Shown here: one piece after another, positions 31,540-43,333 of the stretch
Layout of the letters: the number at the start of each line of letters is the position of its first letter
Position numbering within the stretch: position 1 is the stretch's first letter
Assembly: GCA_964304625.1 (NCBI GenBank)
Contig: OZ199839.1
Span: 5,890,001 to 5,954,000, forward strand
Direction of reading: 5' to 3'
DNA from: Kudoa neothunni
Lineage: Eukaryota > Cnidaria
Length of the DNA stretch: 64,000 nucleotides
Notes under the pieces: generated by a model
The model's input: the letters and a program-made list of their open reading frames with translations, nothing else
What the model was told of the DNA's origin: nothing
Database searches by the model: none
Translations under genes and position numbers: made by a program

Positions 31540-33009
31540 CAGTGTTACCTTAGGGGTGCGTGAGTCATTCAAAAATAAATTTAAAAATTAATCTTAGTTT
31601 ATTCACTTCGTAATTTTCGTTAGTCCACGTTTAAATCATGTAAGAACGTTTTGCGTACAATAATATTTCTGGCTGTTTTGATATCAATTACTTTATATCA
31701 AAAAAAGGGATATGGTAATTTATTTAATTTATAATTTACTTTAATTGATTCAACGAAATAGCGCAGTATGGTAATAGTTTATATTAAGCCTGTTCAATTT
31801 AGAACATCTAATTATCGCTATTTTCACGTAAAATTGTAACTTTGTTATCTTTCAAAATAACATATTTATATGATTAAGCTGTAATTAGGTAGTCATCATT
31901 TTTATCAACTTAGAAATAATCAATATTTATTAAAATATAACCACCGTGTAATTTTAACATTGTCTTCTGTATAGATTTTAGATCCATCATTTAATTGTAT
32001 AATTTTTATTATATTACGTTTTAAGTTATACTTTCGAATTTGTTCCTTGCCTCTGATATATAACTAAGTTAAATTGTTCCTTAAAGTATAGGTAAAACAG
32101 AGATTAAAGCATTCATTAATACACATAAATAAATGAATGCCAATTTTAACAATATATATTAGTTATTTTATTCAAGTATATTTAGAAGGCATATTTTTTG
32201 AATCTACTGAATTTTTGTTAACTCACTGCCTCATAATTTAAGTTAACATATGACTCAATATAGAACATGGAAGTCGCTAAATTTATTCAGCACATGATAA
32301 TATATCAAACAAGCTTATCGACTTCAATATATATAAATAATAAGTATCGGAATCCATTAAATCCCCCAAACAATTTTTATGTTTCATAGTTCAATAAAAT
32401 ATCCTGCTTTGAATTACTTATGAAAACCGAGCCAGAGCAAAAGAGCAGAATAATCAAATAAATACTAAATAACATTTGATTTCTAAATAATGTTACTTAT
32501 GAACCATACGAATTGACTATTTTTATTTGGCTCATTTAATTTTCACTTTTATGTACAGAACTTATTAAGCGGCCATACTTTTTATAGTTTAATATTAGGC
32601 TTATATTCTTTTTTTACGTCTAATATTTTGAATTAATTATAATAACATTATTTATTACTTTACATTAAAATGGTATATATAAGCAGGAATGAATAATAGC
32701 TCTAATCATTGAGTGTTAACTCATAAGGAGTGAAAAGATAATGTTCATCCTTTTTCAATTATACATAGCAAAATGAGTTACTCAAAACACTTTGGTTTTA
32801 ATTTATTTTAGATGTGAATGGGAAAATTTGAAGATAAAATATAAACTAAAATAATAAAAATTGTAATTTTTAGTCATTTTTCATTGCTGAAGTTATATTC
32901 GCATTTAAATTAAAAGTATAACTGAGTCTTGACATTCACATGGGGGGGGGCGAAATGAACATGGAAATTAGGTTGGGGGTACGGGTGTAAAATTTGTAGG
33001 GAAACACTG
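31540..33009. mobile_element. Non-autonomous hAT-type element with 8-bp target duplication
   Basis: The left end starts CAGTGTTACCTTAGGGGTG at 31540; the right end read inward from 33009 starts CAGTGTTTCCCTACAAATTT. The element is bounded by exact 8-bp direct repeats CCCTAGAA at 31532-31539 and 33010-33017, the target-site length of hAT elements. The 1,470-bp interior is AT-rich and has no transposase-like text, so it depended on another element's enzyme. Exact target repeats suggest a fairly recent insertion. Confidence 0.8.
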
Positions 33010-33919
33010 CCCTAGAAGCTCTCATCTACCACTTTGGAGTCCCCTTCTTTACCTGCTCATTCATTCATTACATACACGAAATAAGATATGGCTACTTCGA
33101 GAAATAATCAATAGATTTGTGAAATATCCAAGCTAGACATCTCAGGTTAGATCGTTTTGTTGAATGAAAGCCTTTTGTTTAAAATTTTCAACTTATTGTT
33201 TGTCGAATGCATAAAAAATATTCAGCGTATCTTTCGTGAATAATACAATTATATAATCCTTTAATTATACGACACGTTTAATATTTTTTATTAATATGAC
33301 AGTGATAGTTTTAAGTTATGTCGGACAAAATAATTTTTTATGATTAATATCTTAAAGAAGTTTATTTTTAACTATTGCTAGTAGTAACACATTTAATCAA
33401 AAGCAACTATATATAGTTTGAGAAATTAATGTCATATCGAAGGAAATAAACAAAATATCGCTTCTAAATCTCAATAATTTTGCAACTCAAAAAAAAAATA
33501 ACTTAAATAATTATTACCCCAATGTTGAATTATATTTAAAGCTCCAAATTTTATTCCTATAATATGATAATAAATGTTTTTTGTTTCAGTTATATATTAT
33601 TCATCACTCAGGAAATATCGAAATATAAGTTATGACCAATTAATATAAAAATAAATATTAAGAATTAACAACGATTAAACAAAGTTTATGAAACTATATT
33701 TTAGAGTATTTAATTTAGTCTAACATTATTTACACATATGCTCTATTGACCCAGTATCATTGGAAGTAGTGTTATGGCCAATAATATTTAAAAATATTTT
33801 GGTTATTTAATTCGACCAAGGCCATTCATTTCGGGCAAGTATCCTAACATAATGAATATATTTTTTATAAATAATAACATATTTGTTTTATATATTTTTA
33901 TATACTACACATCACGCAT

Positions 33920-33927
33920 TATAAATA
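33920..33927 (+). promoter_or_regulatory. Candidate TATA box of Kunitz gene A
   Basis: TATAAATA lies 201 bp before the start codon inside a segment that is strongly conserved in all three Kunitz genes at the same distance (39614 and 53003). Conservation within a recent duplication is weak proof of function, and TATA-like words are common here, so this is tentative. Confidence 0.35.
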
Positions 33928-34120
33928 GATGGTAAATGCAACCAATGACTTATTACAATGTTACATGCAGTGTTATGCTTTTTAAAATATTGTAATACAC
34001 CAAATCAATCGCATTACGGAAATTATATGAATCAAGATTATCTCAAAATTTGAATGTATTTTGACGACTATAATTCGTAATAAATACTTATTGGAAGTTT
34101 TATTATTAATAGTAAACAAT

Positions 34121-35493
34121 ATGTTGGTATTTTCAATATGTTCCCTATTCTTAGCAACAATTACAACTGGTATTTGTTTATTCGTGGAAAATAACTATAT
34201 TCCTCACTTAAGAAAGAGCATTGCCTAATTACGATAAAGATGAAGGTCAAGCCCCAACATGGATGACTCAGGACGAACAAGCCAAGGCTGTGGTTGAAAG
34301 ATGGTACGTTGATAAAACTGACGCTACCTGTAAACCCTTTAACTATCGTGGATCCCTTGGAAATTTTAATAATTTTGTCTCAAAAGCTGCTTGCATTAAT
34401 CATCGTACAAATAAAATTCTCTAACAGTTTGTAATAACAATATAGTTCGATTCACACCGGAGGAAAAGGCTAATGCGTGTGATAAGGGAAAAGTTGAAGG
34501 CGTGTGTGGGCTGTCAGGAGAAAAAGCTTTAAAAAGGTGGTACTTCGACAAGGACACTGTTAATAATAAAAAATTTGCTTGTCACGAATTTGAATATACT
34601 GGTTGTGGTGGAAACGCAAACAACTTCGAAAGTGAAACAGAGTGCAAACAAGTTTGTCAAAGTAATTACCTTTTTCAATTTTGTAATGGATGGGAATTTA
34701 ATATGAAAAATCAATGAATTAATAATTTTTAATAGACAAAGTAAATGGTCCTACGGTTAGTGGCACCGATCCTAAAGAACTGACCCCTGCTCCAAACGAG
34801 TTCGACTGTACTTTCAGGGCTGAAGTAAAAACTCACTCTCCACAAATGGGAATTGTACCCCATAAAGATGGTAACAGATGCGTTTATGCAGCTGTAGGAG
34901 CTTCAGCTAAGAGAGGATTTTTCAAAGATTTGCCAACATGCGTAAAAAATTGTGTTAGTAATATATTTATGGTTGCAACTTCATTATTAACCATCCATAG
35001 AAAAGCTAGCACCAGCGTGTGCTGCTGTGGGTCCCCATCAGATTGAAAGTACAGTGGAGATTAAAAACAAAGATTCCGTGAAAACATACTACTATTTCAA
35101 AAAATCGGAATTAGTATGCATGCCTTTCATGTCCAAAGAACCAGACACAAATACTAAAATTGATAATGGTGATTTGAATATATTCAGCTCTGCTGAGTTA
35201 TGCGCAAGCTATTGTCCTGCAAGTATTAAAAATCTATAATTATATATTTATGAATTTATTTAGCTGGTCATATTGGTCAATTAAAAGCCGTTGAAGCTTG
35301 CACTCTTCCAAAAAAAGGGGAATCAATTGCAACTGATAAATACAAGATAACACGATTCTACTATAATCCCTCAGCAACAGATCAAACTAATAAATGCGAG
35401 CAATTTGATTTTAATGGAAAGGATATGAATTTGAATAACTTTGAGTCTTCTGATATTTGCAAGGCAATTTGTCACACACCTTTGTCAACATAA
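34121..35493 (+). CDS. Secreted five-domain Kunitz-type protein, copy A
   Basis: Six exons (34121-34169, 34213-34404, 34446-34661, 34736-34957, 35001-35222, 35264-35493) give 376 residues. Exon 1 encodes a signal peptide (MLVFSICSLFLATITT); each further exon encodes one Kunitz-type domain, and all five introns are in phase 1. Domain 1 (RWYVDKTDATCKPFNYRG) keeps only two Cys. Domain 2 has all six, with GCGGNANNF and P1 = Gly after the second Cys (VCGLSGEKA). Domains 3, 4 and 5 have four Cys, lacking the Cys14-Cys38 pair of BPTI. Kunitz domains usually insert a loop into serine proteases; members without Cys14-Cys38 are known (for example conkunitzin-S1) and may bind other targets. The protein is probably secreted, with target unknown. 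The last two exons are almost identical to copy C. Confidence 0.9.
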
Positions 35494-35740
35494 TAGTCGT
35501 TGACTTATTTTTCTTATCTCATATGACAACAAATAATGTTTCCAGTAGTATTAGAACCAATTTTTATTTTTAGAATAATTATTCCTTATTTATTTCTCTT
35601 AATTTACACATGAGTATAATTTTTTAATGTGAAATGATCATTTAAATATGTACGAAATAACTAACTTAGATTATAGTTTGATTTTAAAAAATTGAAATTT
35701 TAAATAGAATAATTATTTACAAAAATTCGACCATATAAAG

Positions 35741-37720
35741 CAGTGGTCTCCAAACTTTCTGAGGCTAGGGCCACATTGGTTTGTTGATATATTACTCCGA
35801 GAGCTGCATTAAAAATTTTAACAAAAAATTTAAAAATCTAAATAAATGTAAAAGAAACAATAATAAGTTTATTTTCCTTTGTGTGAAGAGTTATGTTGTT
35901 TCAGAACTAATATAATAATATCCCATCGCGGCGTGAACTTGGACATCCTTATCGTCAATATGGAATTAAGGTGATCGTTTGACGACTGTTCTGAATGCGG
36001 ATTTCACATATTCCATTTTTGAAAATTTCTTCTCGCAAAATTAAGTTGTGACAAGTATTGAAATATATTTATTGGGAAAAGATAAAAAATTCGGAAAATC
36101 ACGACGAGGCAAAAGCTTATAAAATTATAATAAATTGTTTTCATTAAATTTACATTTGTATATTTCATTTGTAACTCCGCAGTTAATTGATCGATTTGAC
36201 ATCTAAAAGGATTTTCGAACATTAAAATATTCGAGAAAAATGTCTCAATATCTTTGAAACGCTCATCAAACTGCTGCATTAAATTGGAATGAGTGTCTTG
36301 GGTGACAACAGTTGGAAAAGATACTTTACTTTGTTGAGCGTATTTTTCACAACTTGAAAAATGAGTGAAACAATTATTATCTAATTTTGAATTAAATAAA
36401 ATAAATTTCTGTCTAAGTTCATAAAATAATTAATGAAAATCGTTTATTAACAATGTTTCGCCTTGCAATTTAACATTAAAATCATTCAGTTGTACTGTCA
36501 AATCGGCAAAAAAGCCAATCATCATTTTTAAACAAATTTAGAGGATTATCATGTTCAATAAGAAAAAAACCAATTTCCGCCCCTAAGTCAAAGAACCGGC
36601 GTAAAACCTTTCCACAACTAAGCCACCTCACATTTGTGTAATATGGAAAATCCGAGTATTCTGCATTTTAATCTTATAAAAATTCCTCAAATTTTCCATG
36701 ATGGAGTCCAAGTAACCGGATAAAATTAACAGTGGATACAACAGTATTTAATATTGATGACAAGCCCATCTTCTTTTCACAGAGAGCTTGTTGATGAATA
36801 ATACATTGAAGCGCCAAAGGTTTTTGTCCAAGTTAGCCTCTTGTTTTTTCACTCATATTTTAACCCGAACAGTAGTGATGCATATAAGTATATTCCAGGT
36901 TAGGTTGAATTTTGGAATGACTTTTCAAAGTCGTTAAATAGATCGAATCACGTTGTAGTTCCTTACAATTTTATGTACAGAGAGGAGTTCCTCTGTAATT
37001 TTCAACTCGATATTTACTCCTCTAATGAAAAATAAAAATTAAGCCGTTTGTGAAATATCAGTGGATTCATCCAGCGCGATAGAAAAGCAGACAAATTCTT
37101 TTATTTTATCCCGTAATTTCGAAATAACACTTTCATAAATATTCTCCACTCTACGACTTATTGTGTTTGCTGAAAGATTTATCTCAGAAAATGAGCTGGC
37201 ATTTTCCAGATATACCTCGTTCAACACGTCCTTTAGAGCTTCCTTGGAAATTTTACCATCAGAAAATGGTTTTCCCTTTATTGACTAACAAATAGGTAAC
37301 GCGAAATCCAGCTCTTGTAGTTGTTTCATCTTCATGGGAAATTTTTTTGAAGATCAATTGGCTCGACAAAAAATTATTTTTTAATATCCTGAACTTCTCA
37401 GTGCGTACAGATCCACTGTATTTTGAATATTCGAAGAATGTTTTGTCTCGTAATATTTGCGTATATTAAATTCTTTCAGTACTGCGATAGTGTTGAGACA
37501 AATAATACATATTTCTTAGTTTCCTTATTTAGAAATAAAGTAATCTGTATTCCACTTATCGTTAAATATTCGGCACTTAAGGTCGATTTTTCTCTTTCTT
37601 CCATAAACCACCATTTTTACACGATAAATCAGAGAGCCACAGCGCGTGAAAATGAACATAGATCAACGAGAATGATAGAAAACCAAAATTGCTACACAAG
37701 TCATTTAACAATCATTTAAT
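35741..37720 (-). mobile_element. hAT element relic in duplication copy A
   Basis: It begins at 35741 with CAGTGGTCTCCAAACTTTCT, a hAT-type end, followed by GGGCCACATTGG. Transposase text runs on the minus strand: SAEYLTIS and LFVSTLSQYRKN (N-terminal), then SSFSEINLSANTISRRVENI and FVCFSIALDESTDISQTA at 37039-37227, and FDERFKDIETFFSN near 36240. The order matches GTF2I-repeat/ZMYM-type hAT transposases, where LDESTD holds a catalytic Asp. There are many stops and frame changes and no clean second end was found. The same relic is present in copy C (from 54824), so it was already there before the duplication. Confidence 0.75.
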
Positions 37721-38607
37721 CAATAAAAGATTCTATATTTAAATTAAAACTTGGATATTGTCTGACTAAATAAATATTTTTTGTAAGTATATCTTTAAAT
37801 ATCGTAATATTTGTAATATGAATAAAGCGTAATATTATTATACGAGTATCGAGAATGCAAGCTTTACAATGTTTATGTTTATGTTTAATAATAACAATAG
37901 CAATTATTAAAAAAAAACTTAAATATGTAGAATTGTATAAAAAATAACTAAGGTTAGTAGGTTATATATACAAAGTTAAGACAATATAAATTTTTACATA
38001 TGTTTTATTAATCACGTCAATATGCAATTATAAATAAAATATAATACGTTATTATAATGAATTTTACTCGATAATTAAATAATTTTTTTATAAATGAATA
38101 TATTTAACATTTTAAATGAAAAAAGGGCCCAATATATATTTTTATGAGAGAAAAATACAACTGCATCATTTCTAATTTATTTATGAATATGCTAATTAAC
38201 TTGGATTATTTTAATCCACCTATGTTTAATAATTTATTTTTATTACATGATTTAGTAATTTTTTCTTGTTATATAATATATATATACCGAATGTTTAGTA
38301 AATATATGTTATTAATATATATTAAACATGAACAAACGATTTTAGTTAAGAAATAAAAATTTACTACTCAATGATTTAATAGATTCATTTTATATAAGTT
38401 GATATTTAAAATTATCCAACTTTTCGAGATCAAATAAATATTAAAGAATTTAACCTATTTTATTATTACGTTTATTTAAAAAGAAATAGTCGTTTATCAA
38501 CGTTAATTTTGTAAGATGAAAATTTTCTTAATAAGTTTCTTATAAATGATATTACATGGATTTTTTACACTTTAATGATTTTTAAAAAATTTAATAAATT
38601 CATATAA

Positions 38608-39224
38608 CCCTCTAGAGAACGCCCAAAAATTACTAAGCGAGAGCACGCGTGGGGTCTTTTAAACCCCACGTTGAAAATGATGAAAATAAAACGTTTTATT
38701 TAATAAAATAATTATCGTCTAAAAAAACAATTGTCACATAAAACTAGAATATTTTTTGCACGTATTGAATTTTGATTGCGTTTTACGATCATTTGGCCTA
38801 ACACATACGACATCTTCTGCATGAAGCAGTATATATATGTTCACATTCTTTTATTTTTGCCACATCTACATTAATATTATTATTTAATTTATTTATTTAA
38901 ACTTTTGCGATTCATTTAATGCTCTAGCAATTGTATTGCTAACGATTTTAAGAATCTTTTCTCCAGATATTTTTCTTCGTATGTAAAGAATAAATTACAT
39001 ATTAATTAATTAAAATTATATCTAAGAAGTCCATGAAATATTACTGCTGGCCATCATTTGGATGTTCTATATTTAGAATAATTGATGCACATTTGGTCGA
39101 TTATGTCTACAACTCCTTTGGTGGAATTATAAAATGAAATCATTTCTAAAATTTTTTGAAAATAATTTGAATAGATTACTATTTTTTGTAAAAAAAACTC
39201 AATAAAATGACGTATTTGTTTTTA
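38608..39224 (-). mobile_element. piggyBac relic (3' part) in duplication copy A
   Basis: The terminus CCCTCTAGAGAACGCCCAAA begins at 38608 after ATAA (a variant of TTAA). It is followed by a perfect palindrome-like word, CGTGGGGTC...GACCCCACG type, near 38650. Minus-strand text then encodes the C-terminal end of a piggyBac transposase (the FYNSTKG-VVDIIDQMC region, near 39060-39170). It stops abruptly at 39224, where similarity with copy C ends, so the rest was lost or never duplicated. Confidence 0.7.
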
Positions 39225-39613
39225 TCGAATGGCACGGAGTGTTAATTCATAAATTCAGTAACTTGTTATTGATGACTTTAGTATATCAGGATTCAAGCAT
39301 CCTTTTTCTTTACATGTAGCCTGCAAACAAAAATTTTGAATCTATAGTAGCTATAGAACTAATTCTTTAAACTTAAAAAATGGCATTAAATATAATCTAT
39401 AGGGAAATTACCAACTTTTGAGCGGGAATGTGTGCACGTGCATGACACGGTACCACCGATCCTGATATCTGTAATCTGTACGGAGGAAAAATATATTGTT
39501 TTATTAATTCGCCTAAGACCATTAAATTTGGGTTAGTATCCTAACATAATGAATATATTTTTTATAAATAATATATTTGTTTTATATATTTTTATATACT
39601 ACACATCACGCAT

Positions 39614-39621
39614 TATAAATA
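39614..39621 (+). promoter_or_regulatory. Candidate TATA box of Kunitz gene B
   Basis: TATAAATA lies 201 bp before the start codon, in the upstream segment conserved in all three copies. Tentative for the same reason as copy A. Confidence 0.35.
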
Positions 39622-39814
39622 GATGGTAAATGCAACCAATGACTTATTACAATGTTACATGCAGTGTTATGCTTTTTAAAATATTGTAATACACCAAATC
39701 AATCGCATTACGGAAATTATATGAATCAAGATTATCTCAACATTTGAATGTATTTGGAGGATTACAATTCGTAATGAATACTTATTGAAAGTTTTATTAT
39801 TAATAGTAAACAAT

Positions 39815-41190
39815 ATGTTGGTATTTTCAATATGTTCCCTATTCTTAGCAACAATTGCAACTGGTATTTGTTTATTCGTGGAAAATAACTATACTCCTCA
39901 CTTAAGAAAGAGCATTGCCTAATTACGATAAAGATGAAGGTCAAGCCACAGTTTGGATGGATGCTACAGCACAAGCCAAGGCTGTGGTTGAAAGATGGTA
40001 CGTTGATAAAACTGACGCTACCTGCAAGCCCTTTAACTATCGTGGATCCCTTGGAAATTTTAATAATTTTGTCTCAAAAGCTGCATGCATTAATCACCGT
40101 ATAAATACAATTCTCGTTCGTTTTATAAAACCAATGTAGTTCGATTCACGCCAGAAGAAAAGGCCAATGCATGTGCAGAGCAAATGAATAAAGGATTATG
40201 CGAGCTGTCGGAGGATAAAGCTTTTACAAGGTGGTACTTCAGCAAGGATTCAGTTAATGATAAAGCAAATGCCTGTCACGAATTTCAATATACTGGTTGT
40301 GGTGGAAACGCAAACAACTTCGAAAGTGAAACAGAGTGCAAACAAGTTTGTCAAAGTAAATCCATTTCTTATAAATAATGAAAAATAGAGAAAAAAATAA
40401 TACCATGATCATTTAATTTCCCAATTAATTAGATAACGTAAACGGCGATATGGCTCAGGGTTCCAGCACTGAATCTATGACAGGTGTTCCAAACGAGTTC
40501 GACTGTACTTTTAGGGCTGAAGTAAAAACTCAGTCTCCAAAAATGGGAATTGTTCCTCATAAAGATGGCAACCGATGCGTTTATGCTGCTGTAGGAGCTT
40601 CAGCTACGAGAGGATTTTTCAAAGATTTGCCAACATGCGTAAAAAATTGTGTTAGTAATATATTTATGGTTGCAACTTCATTATTAACCATCCATAGAAA
40701 AGCTAGCACCAGCGTGTGCTGCTGTGGGTCCCCATCAGATTGAAAGTACAGTGGAGATTAAAACCAAAGATAACGTGAAAACATACTACTACTTTAAAAA
40801 ATCGGATTCGGTTTGCATGCCATTCATGTCAAAAGTCCCAGGCGATGCCATTAAAATTGACAATGGTGAATTGAATATATTCAGTTCTGCTGAGTTATGC
40901 GCAAGCTATTGTCCTGCAAGTATTTAATATCTAAATAATATGATAATATATTTATTTAGCTGGTCATATTGGTCAATTAAAAGCTGTCGAAGCTTGCACC
41001 CTTCCAGTAAAAGGTGAATCAGCTACAACTGATAAATACAAAATAGCACGATTCTATTATAATCCCACCGGAGCCACTGATGATGAGAAGTGCAAGCAAT
41101 TAACTTTAATGGAAAGGATATGAATTTGAATAACTTTGAATCTGCTGTAATTTGCAAAGCAATTTGTCAGACACCTTTGACATCAACGTA
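39815..41190 (+). CDS. Secreted Kunitz-type protein, copy B (3' end interrupted)
   Basis: Same plan as copy A: exons 39815-39863 (signal peptide, MLVFSICSLFLATIAT), 39907-40098, 40140-40355, 40433-40654, 40698-40919 and a last exon from 40960. All introns are in phase 1. Domains 1-4 are open and keep their cysteine patterns. Domain 2 has six Cys and P1 = Glu (LCELSEDKA). Copy B is the most divergent of the three: the linker before domain 3 reads NGDMAQGSSTESM, against NGPTVS plus KELTP in A and C. The fifth domain looks broken (about one break), so the protein probably ends early or the copy is losing that domain. Whether it is expressed is unknown. Confidence 0.75.
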
Positions 41191-41689
41191 GTCGTTGACT
41201 TATTTTGTTTATCTCATATGACAACAAGTAATGTTTCCAGTAGTATTAGAACCAATTTCGAATTTTTGAATAATGTCTCCTTATTTATTTCTCATTATTT
41301 ACACATGAATACAGTCCAGATTGGATACAACGTGGCTGGATATTGCGTAATTCCAAAATTTCGACGTTATTCTTTTTAGAGAAACCTAGTTTATTTTATC
41401 ATTTTGTAAACATTGATAATATTAAAAAATAGAAAATATATTACTTATATATAAAGTATCGTTATTGTGTGGTTTTAATAACATATATATTTAATAATTG
41501 AAGTATTTTCTTCATTATTTCCCGTTATTAACAAATAATTAAGAGAAGAGAGAAATCATTGATTATTATAATTCGATAGAAATATTGAAAGTTGTCGAAA
41601 AAATGGTAATTCTATGTTTTAGTTATTGATGTGGTGATCTATTTGAAGATTAATACATTGTTACGTTTGAGGTCATTTAAAAATTGATA

Positions 41690-42750
41690 CAATTTGTTCA
41701 CACGAGGATAAATTTAACACTACGGATATTGAAACTAAAAGGAGGGCACATTTTTGGAGAAAATTAAAAATATAGATGGTCAGCTGTATGATTGGCTCGT
41801 TAAACAATGGTAGAATGATAATGTTCTGCTGAGATGTGGTTTTATCGAAGTTGCTTTATATATTGCAAATATACAAGATATTTCCAATTTAAATTCTAGT
41901 TATGGGTAGTTTTTCAGATTCCACGTCAAAGTAGGGGGTAGCTTTCAAAATGTTTCATGGTGATATCGCGAAAATAGGTATTTCATCAACTGACTCATAG
42001 ACTGTTGAAGTCACTAATTTGTTTAAGACATATAATCTAAAGACGTTATGAAAATTGATGAAACTTCCCTTCTTTTGTGAGCAGTTATAAAACATTAGTT
42101 ATATTTTAAAGGATGAACTAGGAATATAAGGGACAAAATATTCAAAAATGATTGAATGTTTTACTGTCACTTTTTTTGTAAATAGTTGTAAACTCCCATC
42201 TGGTTAAATAGTAAATTTCAAAATCTAGGGTGTTTTAACCGAGTTAAACATCTATAGCGTGAATATTATTCAAAAACACACGGATGATGTGTAGTAGATT
42301 TATAAACATAATAAGAAAGTTGAATCAAAGAATGATAGATGAGAACAGAAAAGTTTTAATTTCGTTAGATCAATATACTATTGATCCCAAAAATATTGGT
42401 TTTTAAAAAATATCGAAATTTTTATCCTACCAAAAAAAACAATTAATATTCTACAGAACTTAATTCCGCCATCATCAAATGCATTCAAAGTAGGACGAGA
42501 ATACAATGACAAAGCACACAGTTTTATGTGAAGCTTTTATCATCGAAAAATAAACATTACTAATCTCAATCATGCCAGTAATTAAACTTTTGGAGAGTAT
42601 TATACCAAAAATTATATTTAATTGTTTTAAAAATCAAAAATCTTTGATAGGAATAGATAAAACTGTAATAGAAAAGTTGTATCAGTTTATAGAACAAGAA
42701 GGTTTAAGAAAGATATCCTGATCCAGAAACAGTTCACAAGGTAATATTTT
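41690..42750 (+). mobile_element. Tigger/pogo-type transposase relic
   Basis: Plus-strand text, broken by stops, shows the CENP-B/Tigger order: LYDWLVKQW (DNA-binding helix region), VLLRCGFIEVALYIAN, then a WFFRFHVK-like segment (usual form WLxRFKxRH), KIDETSLL at about 42050 (usual form NADETGLF, with a catalytic Asp), then KMIECFTVTFFVNS (usual form KERLTVLLCxNA). C-terminal traces (VIKLLESIIPK) follow near 42590. No terminal repeats were found. It is a dead DNA transposon on a different branch from the short CAGTAAGG elements, or an ancient relative. Confidence 0.6.
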
Positions 42751-43278
42751 ATGTATACATAATTAATCTTTTTAAATGAATTCGAAGTTTACGAAAATAT
42801 ATTTGACGATGATAATGCTGCAACATGCGATGATCAAAATTATGCGGACTTATTGCTCATAATGGTTAATCTGATGATATCGAACCAATTAATAAAAAGT
42901 CAAAATTTTAATGAAACTTTTAATTCCAGAGGTTCCATCTTGACAATTTGATTTATATCCACAACGGACAGAATTCAAAAGTATCAATAGAAAAATTTTG
43001 ACATGCAAAAATCACAAGATTTTTTGACAAAATTTATTAACTCTTCCTTAACTTAACTCTGTTATTTGTCTTAATAAAGTTTGTTTTTATTAATAATCAT
43101 CAAACATAAGAACACGAAAATCGTATTTTACAGTGGGACGCGCAAGCATGAAACTGGATATTGCGTACAAACTTTTTATTGCGTGGGTTTTTGCTGGTCC
43201 CAAAATCCCAACAATATCCGATCTCGTCTGTATAATTTTTAATTATGATATGATCATTTAAATATGCATAAAATAACA

Positions 43279-43333
43279 TTAACCCTCCAAGTACGCCAAA
43301 ATCTCCTACAAACCACGTCGTTATTAGGGTCAA
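43279..43333. repeat. piggyBac-type terminus next to TTAA
   Basis: TTAA at 43279-43282 is followed directly by CCCTCCAAGTACGCCAAAAT, which resembles the piggyBac end at 38608 (CCCTCTAGAGAACGCCCAAA). TTAA plus CCC is the expected target and end of piggyBac elements. The rest of this copy, to the right, is decayed and no transposase was recognised. Confidence 0.5.

Larger units (their letters stand above)
33050..39224. repeat. Segmental duplication, copy A
   Basis: Near-identical, in the same order, to 50868-58287: a 1-kb upstream region, Kunitz gene A, a hAT relic (from 35741), an AT-rich spacer and a piggyBac relic (from 38608). The left edge is near TTTACCTGCTCATTCATT (33050 and 50866); the right edge is in the piggyBac relic, where the text diverges after AAATGACG. 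The duplicated unit is about 6.2 kb. Copy C is longer mainly because of a 1.26-kb Tigger-like insertion. Confidence 0.85.
39494..41305. repeat. Extent of Kunitz gene copy B duplication
   Basis: Sequence similarity with copies A and C begins near TAGTATCCTAACATAATGAA (about 39533, weaker from 39494) and ends near 41305, shortly after the gene. Copy B therefore shares only promoter, gene and about 120 bp of 3' flank, not the hAT and piggyBac relics. It starts about 270 bp beyond the end of block A, forming a tandem pair A-B. Confidence 0.7.

Noticed and set aside
34529-34714. Minus-strand frames inside Kunitz exons (also 53611-53796)
   Set aside because: Shadow of the domain 2 exon; conserved only because the sense strand is duplicated.
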